From Megalopta genalis (Eukaryota; Arthropoda; Insecta; Hymenoptera; Halictidae): DNA of 64,000 nt. Both the position numbers and the translations under genes were made by a program. Shown here one piece after another: positions 63,082 through 64,000 of this stretch. Numbering within the stretch: position 1 is the first letter of the stretch; the number at the start of each line of letters is the position of its first letter. Location: positions 1-64,000 of the forward strand of contig NW_027476371.1 in assembly GCF_051020955.1 (NCBI RefSeq), written 5' to 3'. Below the pieces are notes generated by a model. It worked only from the letters and a program-made list of their open reading frames with translations, was not told the DNA's origin and made no database searches.

Positions 63082-64000
63082 TTGAAGCTAAGTCATTTTT
63101 TTCGCATGGATATGAAGCTAAGCCATCTACTTCGCATTGATTTGAATCTAAATCATGTGTCTCGCTTGGTTTTAATGCTAACTCGTTTGTTTCGCAGGCG
63201 GTTGAAGCTAAATCATGTTTATCACAAGTATATGAAGCTAAACCATTTGTTTCGCAAGAATATGAAGCTAAACCTTGTGTTTCGCTTGGATTTGAAGCTA
63301 AATCATGTAATTCGCATGGATTTGAAACTAACTCGCTTGTTTCGCCTGCATTTGAAGCTAAATCATGTTTATCACAAGTATCTGAAGCTAAACCACTTGT
63401 TTCGCAAGCGTATGAAGCTAAACCACGTGTTTCGCATGAATTTGAAGCTAAATCATGTGTTTCGCATAGACTTGAAGCTAACTCGTTTGTTTCGCCTGCA
63501 TTTGAAGCTTTATGACTTCTATCGCAGGTATTTGAAGCTAATCATTCGTATGGCATCGATTTGAAGCTAAGCCTTCTACTTCGCATTGATTTGAAGCTAA
63601 ATCGTGTGTTTCGCTTGGATTTTAAACTAACTCGTTTGTTTCGCATGCAGTTGAAGCTAAATCATGTTTATCACAAGTATCTGAAGCTAAACCACTTGTT
63701 TCGCAAGCATATGAAGCTAAACCATGTGCTTCGCATTGATTTGAAGCTAAATCATGTGTTCCGCATGGATTTGAAGATAAATCGTTTGTTTTGCCTACAT
63801 TTGAAGGTATATCGTTTATATTGCAAGTATTTGAAGCTAAATCAATCGTATGGCATCGATTTGAAGCTAAGCCTTCTACTTCGCATTGATTTGAAGCTAG
63901 ATCGTGTGTTTCTCTTGGATTTTAAACTAACTCGTTTGTTTCGCATGCAGTTGAAGCTCAATCATGTTTATCACAAGTATCTGAAGCTAAACCACTTGTT

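Larger units (their letters stand above)
1..64000. repeat. 30-bp tandem satellite array filling the window
   Basis: Every line of the window is made of a 30-bp unit with two near-invariant cores, TTTGAAGCTA and TTTCGCATG, separated by a variable stretch. Common variants end in CGCCTG, CGCTTG, CGCAAG or CGCATT and differ most in the six to eight bases after GAAGCTA. Unit length is very constant: about 2,130 units fit the window and few lengths other than 30 occur. Five unit types often follow one another in fixed order, giving a 150-bp pentamer rhythm. Both window ends lie inside the array. No tRNA, rRNA, transposon end, poly-purine tract or unique gap was seen. A eukaryotic satellite or an expanded repetitive exon are the main options; the family is not one I recognise. 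Confidence 0.97.
46750..64000. repeat. Right flank of diverged 30-bp units
   Basis: Units carry many substitutions and types not seen in the core: CATGTTTATCACAAGTAT, GCAAGAATATGAAGC, GGAATTGAAGCTACCTGG, GCATTGAGTTTTAGC and GGCATCGATTTG. Length variants are more frequent (TTTAATCGCAAG, CTTATATTCGCAAG, GAAGCTAATCATTCG). The region has its own higher-order duplications but lacks the core's CCTGCATTGAAGC marker. It continues past the window end. No gene recognised. Confidence 0.85.

Noticed and set aside
1..64000. CRISPR array
   Set aside because: Repeats are contiguous with no unique spacers; variable parts recur in fixed order and are themselves repeat variants.
1..64000. Bacterial giant adhesin or similar mega-gene
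   Set aside because: No frame stays open beyond about 700 codons, phase changes occur at about 52 core sites, and there is no ribosome binding site, signal peptide or flanking bacterial gene.
1..64000. tRNA, rRNA, riboswitch, promoter or terminator elements
   Set aside because: No cloverleaf, conserved rRNA core, T-run terminator or promoter pair stands out from the repeat. Any match would recur thousands of times and carry no information.

Overview
The whole 64 kb window is one tandem-repeat array. I see no unique sequence and no conventional gene, RNA gene, transposon, CRISPR array or operon. The basic unit is 30 bp (about 2,130 units), about one-third G+C, with a nearly invariant CpG in a TTTCGCA core and a TTTGAAGCTA core. 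The array runs off both ends of the window, so its true length is unknown. A satellite-like array with nested higher-order repeats (HORs) suggests a eukaryotic chromosome, but nothing here identifies the species.

Layout. (1) 1 to about 1,955: left flank of diverged units with small local duplications. (2) About 1,955 to 17,450: a 5,005-bp HOR, with a partial copy, two full copies and one copy carrying a 300-bp deletion. (3) 17,451 to 22,961: a mosaic of 719-, 929-, 1,079-, 539- and 629-bp blocks. (4) 22,962 to 27,666: a fourth 5,005-type copy with the same 300-bp deletion, part of a 10,216-bp tandem duplication. (5) About 28,102 to 44,037: two tandem copies of a 7,968-bp HOR built largely from 779-bp blocks. 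(6) About 44,037 to 46,750: the frayed edge of the core. (7) About 46,750 to 64,000: right flank of diverged units with its own HORs (4,168, 7,230, 990, 2,461 and 7,922 bp spacing). Left and right flanks share unit types that I did not find in the core, so the middle 45 kb looks like a younger homogenised expansion inside an older array.

Coding question. Because 30 is a multiple of three, every frame repeats as a decapeptide. One plus-strand frame (consensus MDLKLNHLFR) is open for up to 693 codons. The minus-strand frame (consensus ASNPCETNDL, with one Cys per ten residues) has chemically conservative unit-to-unit changes and could be an ancestral coding frame. However, a fixed 1-bp deletion marks about 52 HOR block ends in the core and shifts the frame there, and in-frame stops are common. 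No frame spans the array. I therefore annotate it as non-coding satellite or as the decayed remnant of a repetitive coding region, not as genes.

The most interesting signals are the nested HOR history that can be read from block lengths, the frame-breaking 1-bp deletion used as a block boundary, the core-and-flank age structure, and two clusters of 1-bp indels that each hit only one of two otherwise matching 8-kb copies, which look like assembly consensus errors.
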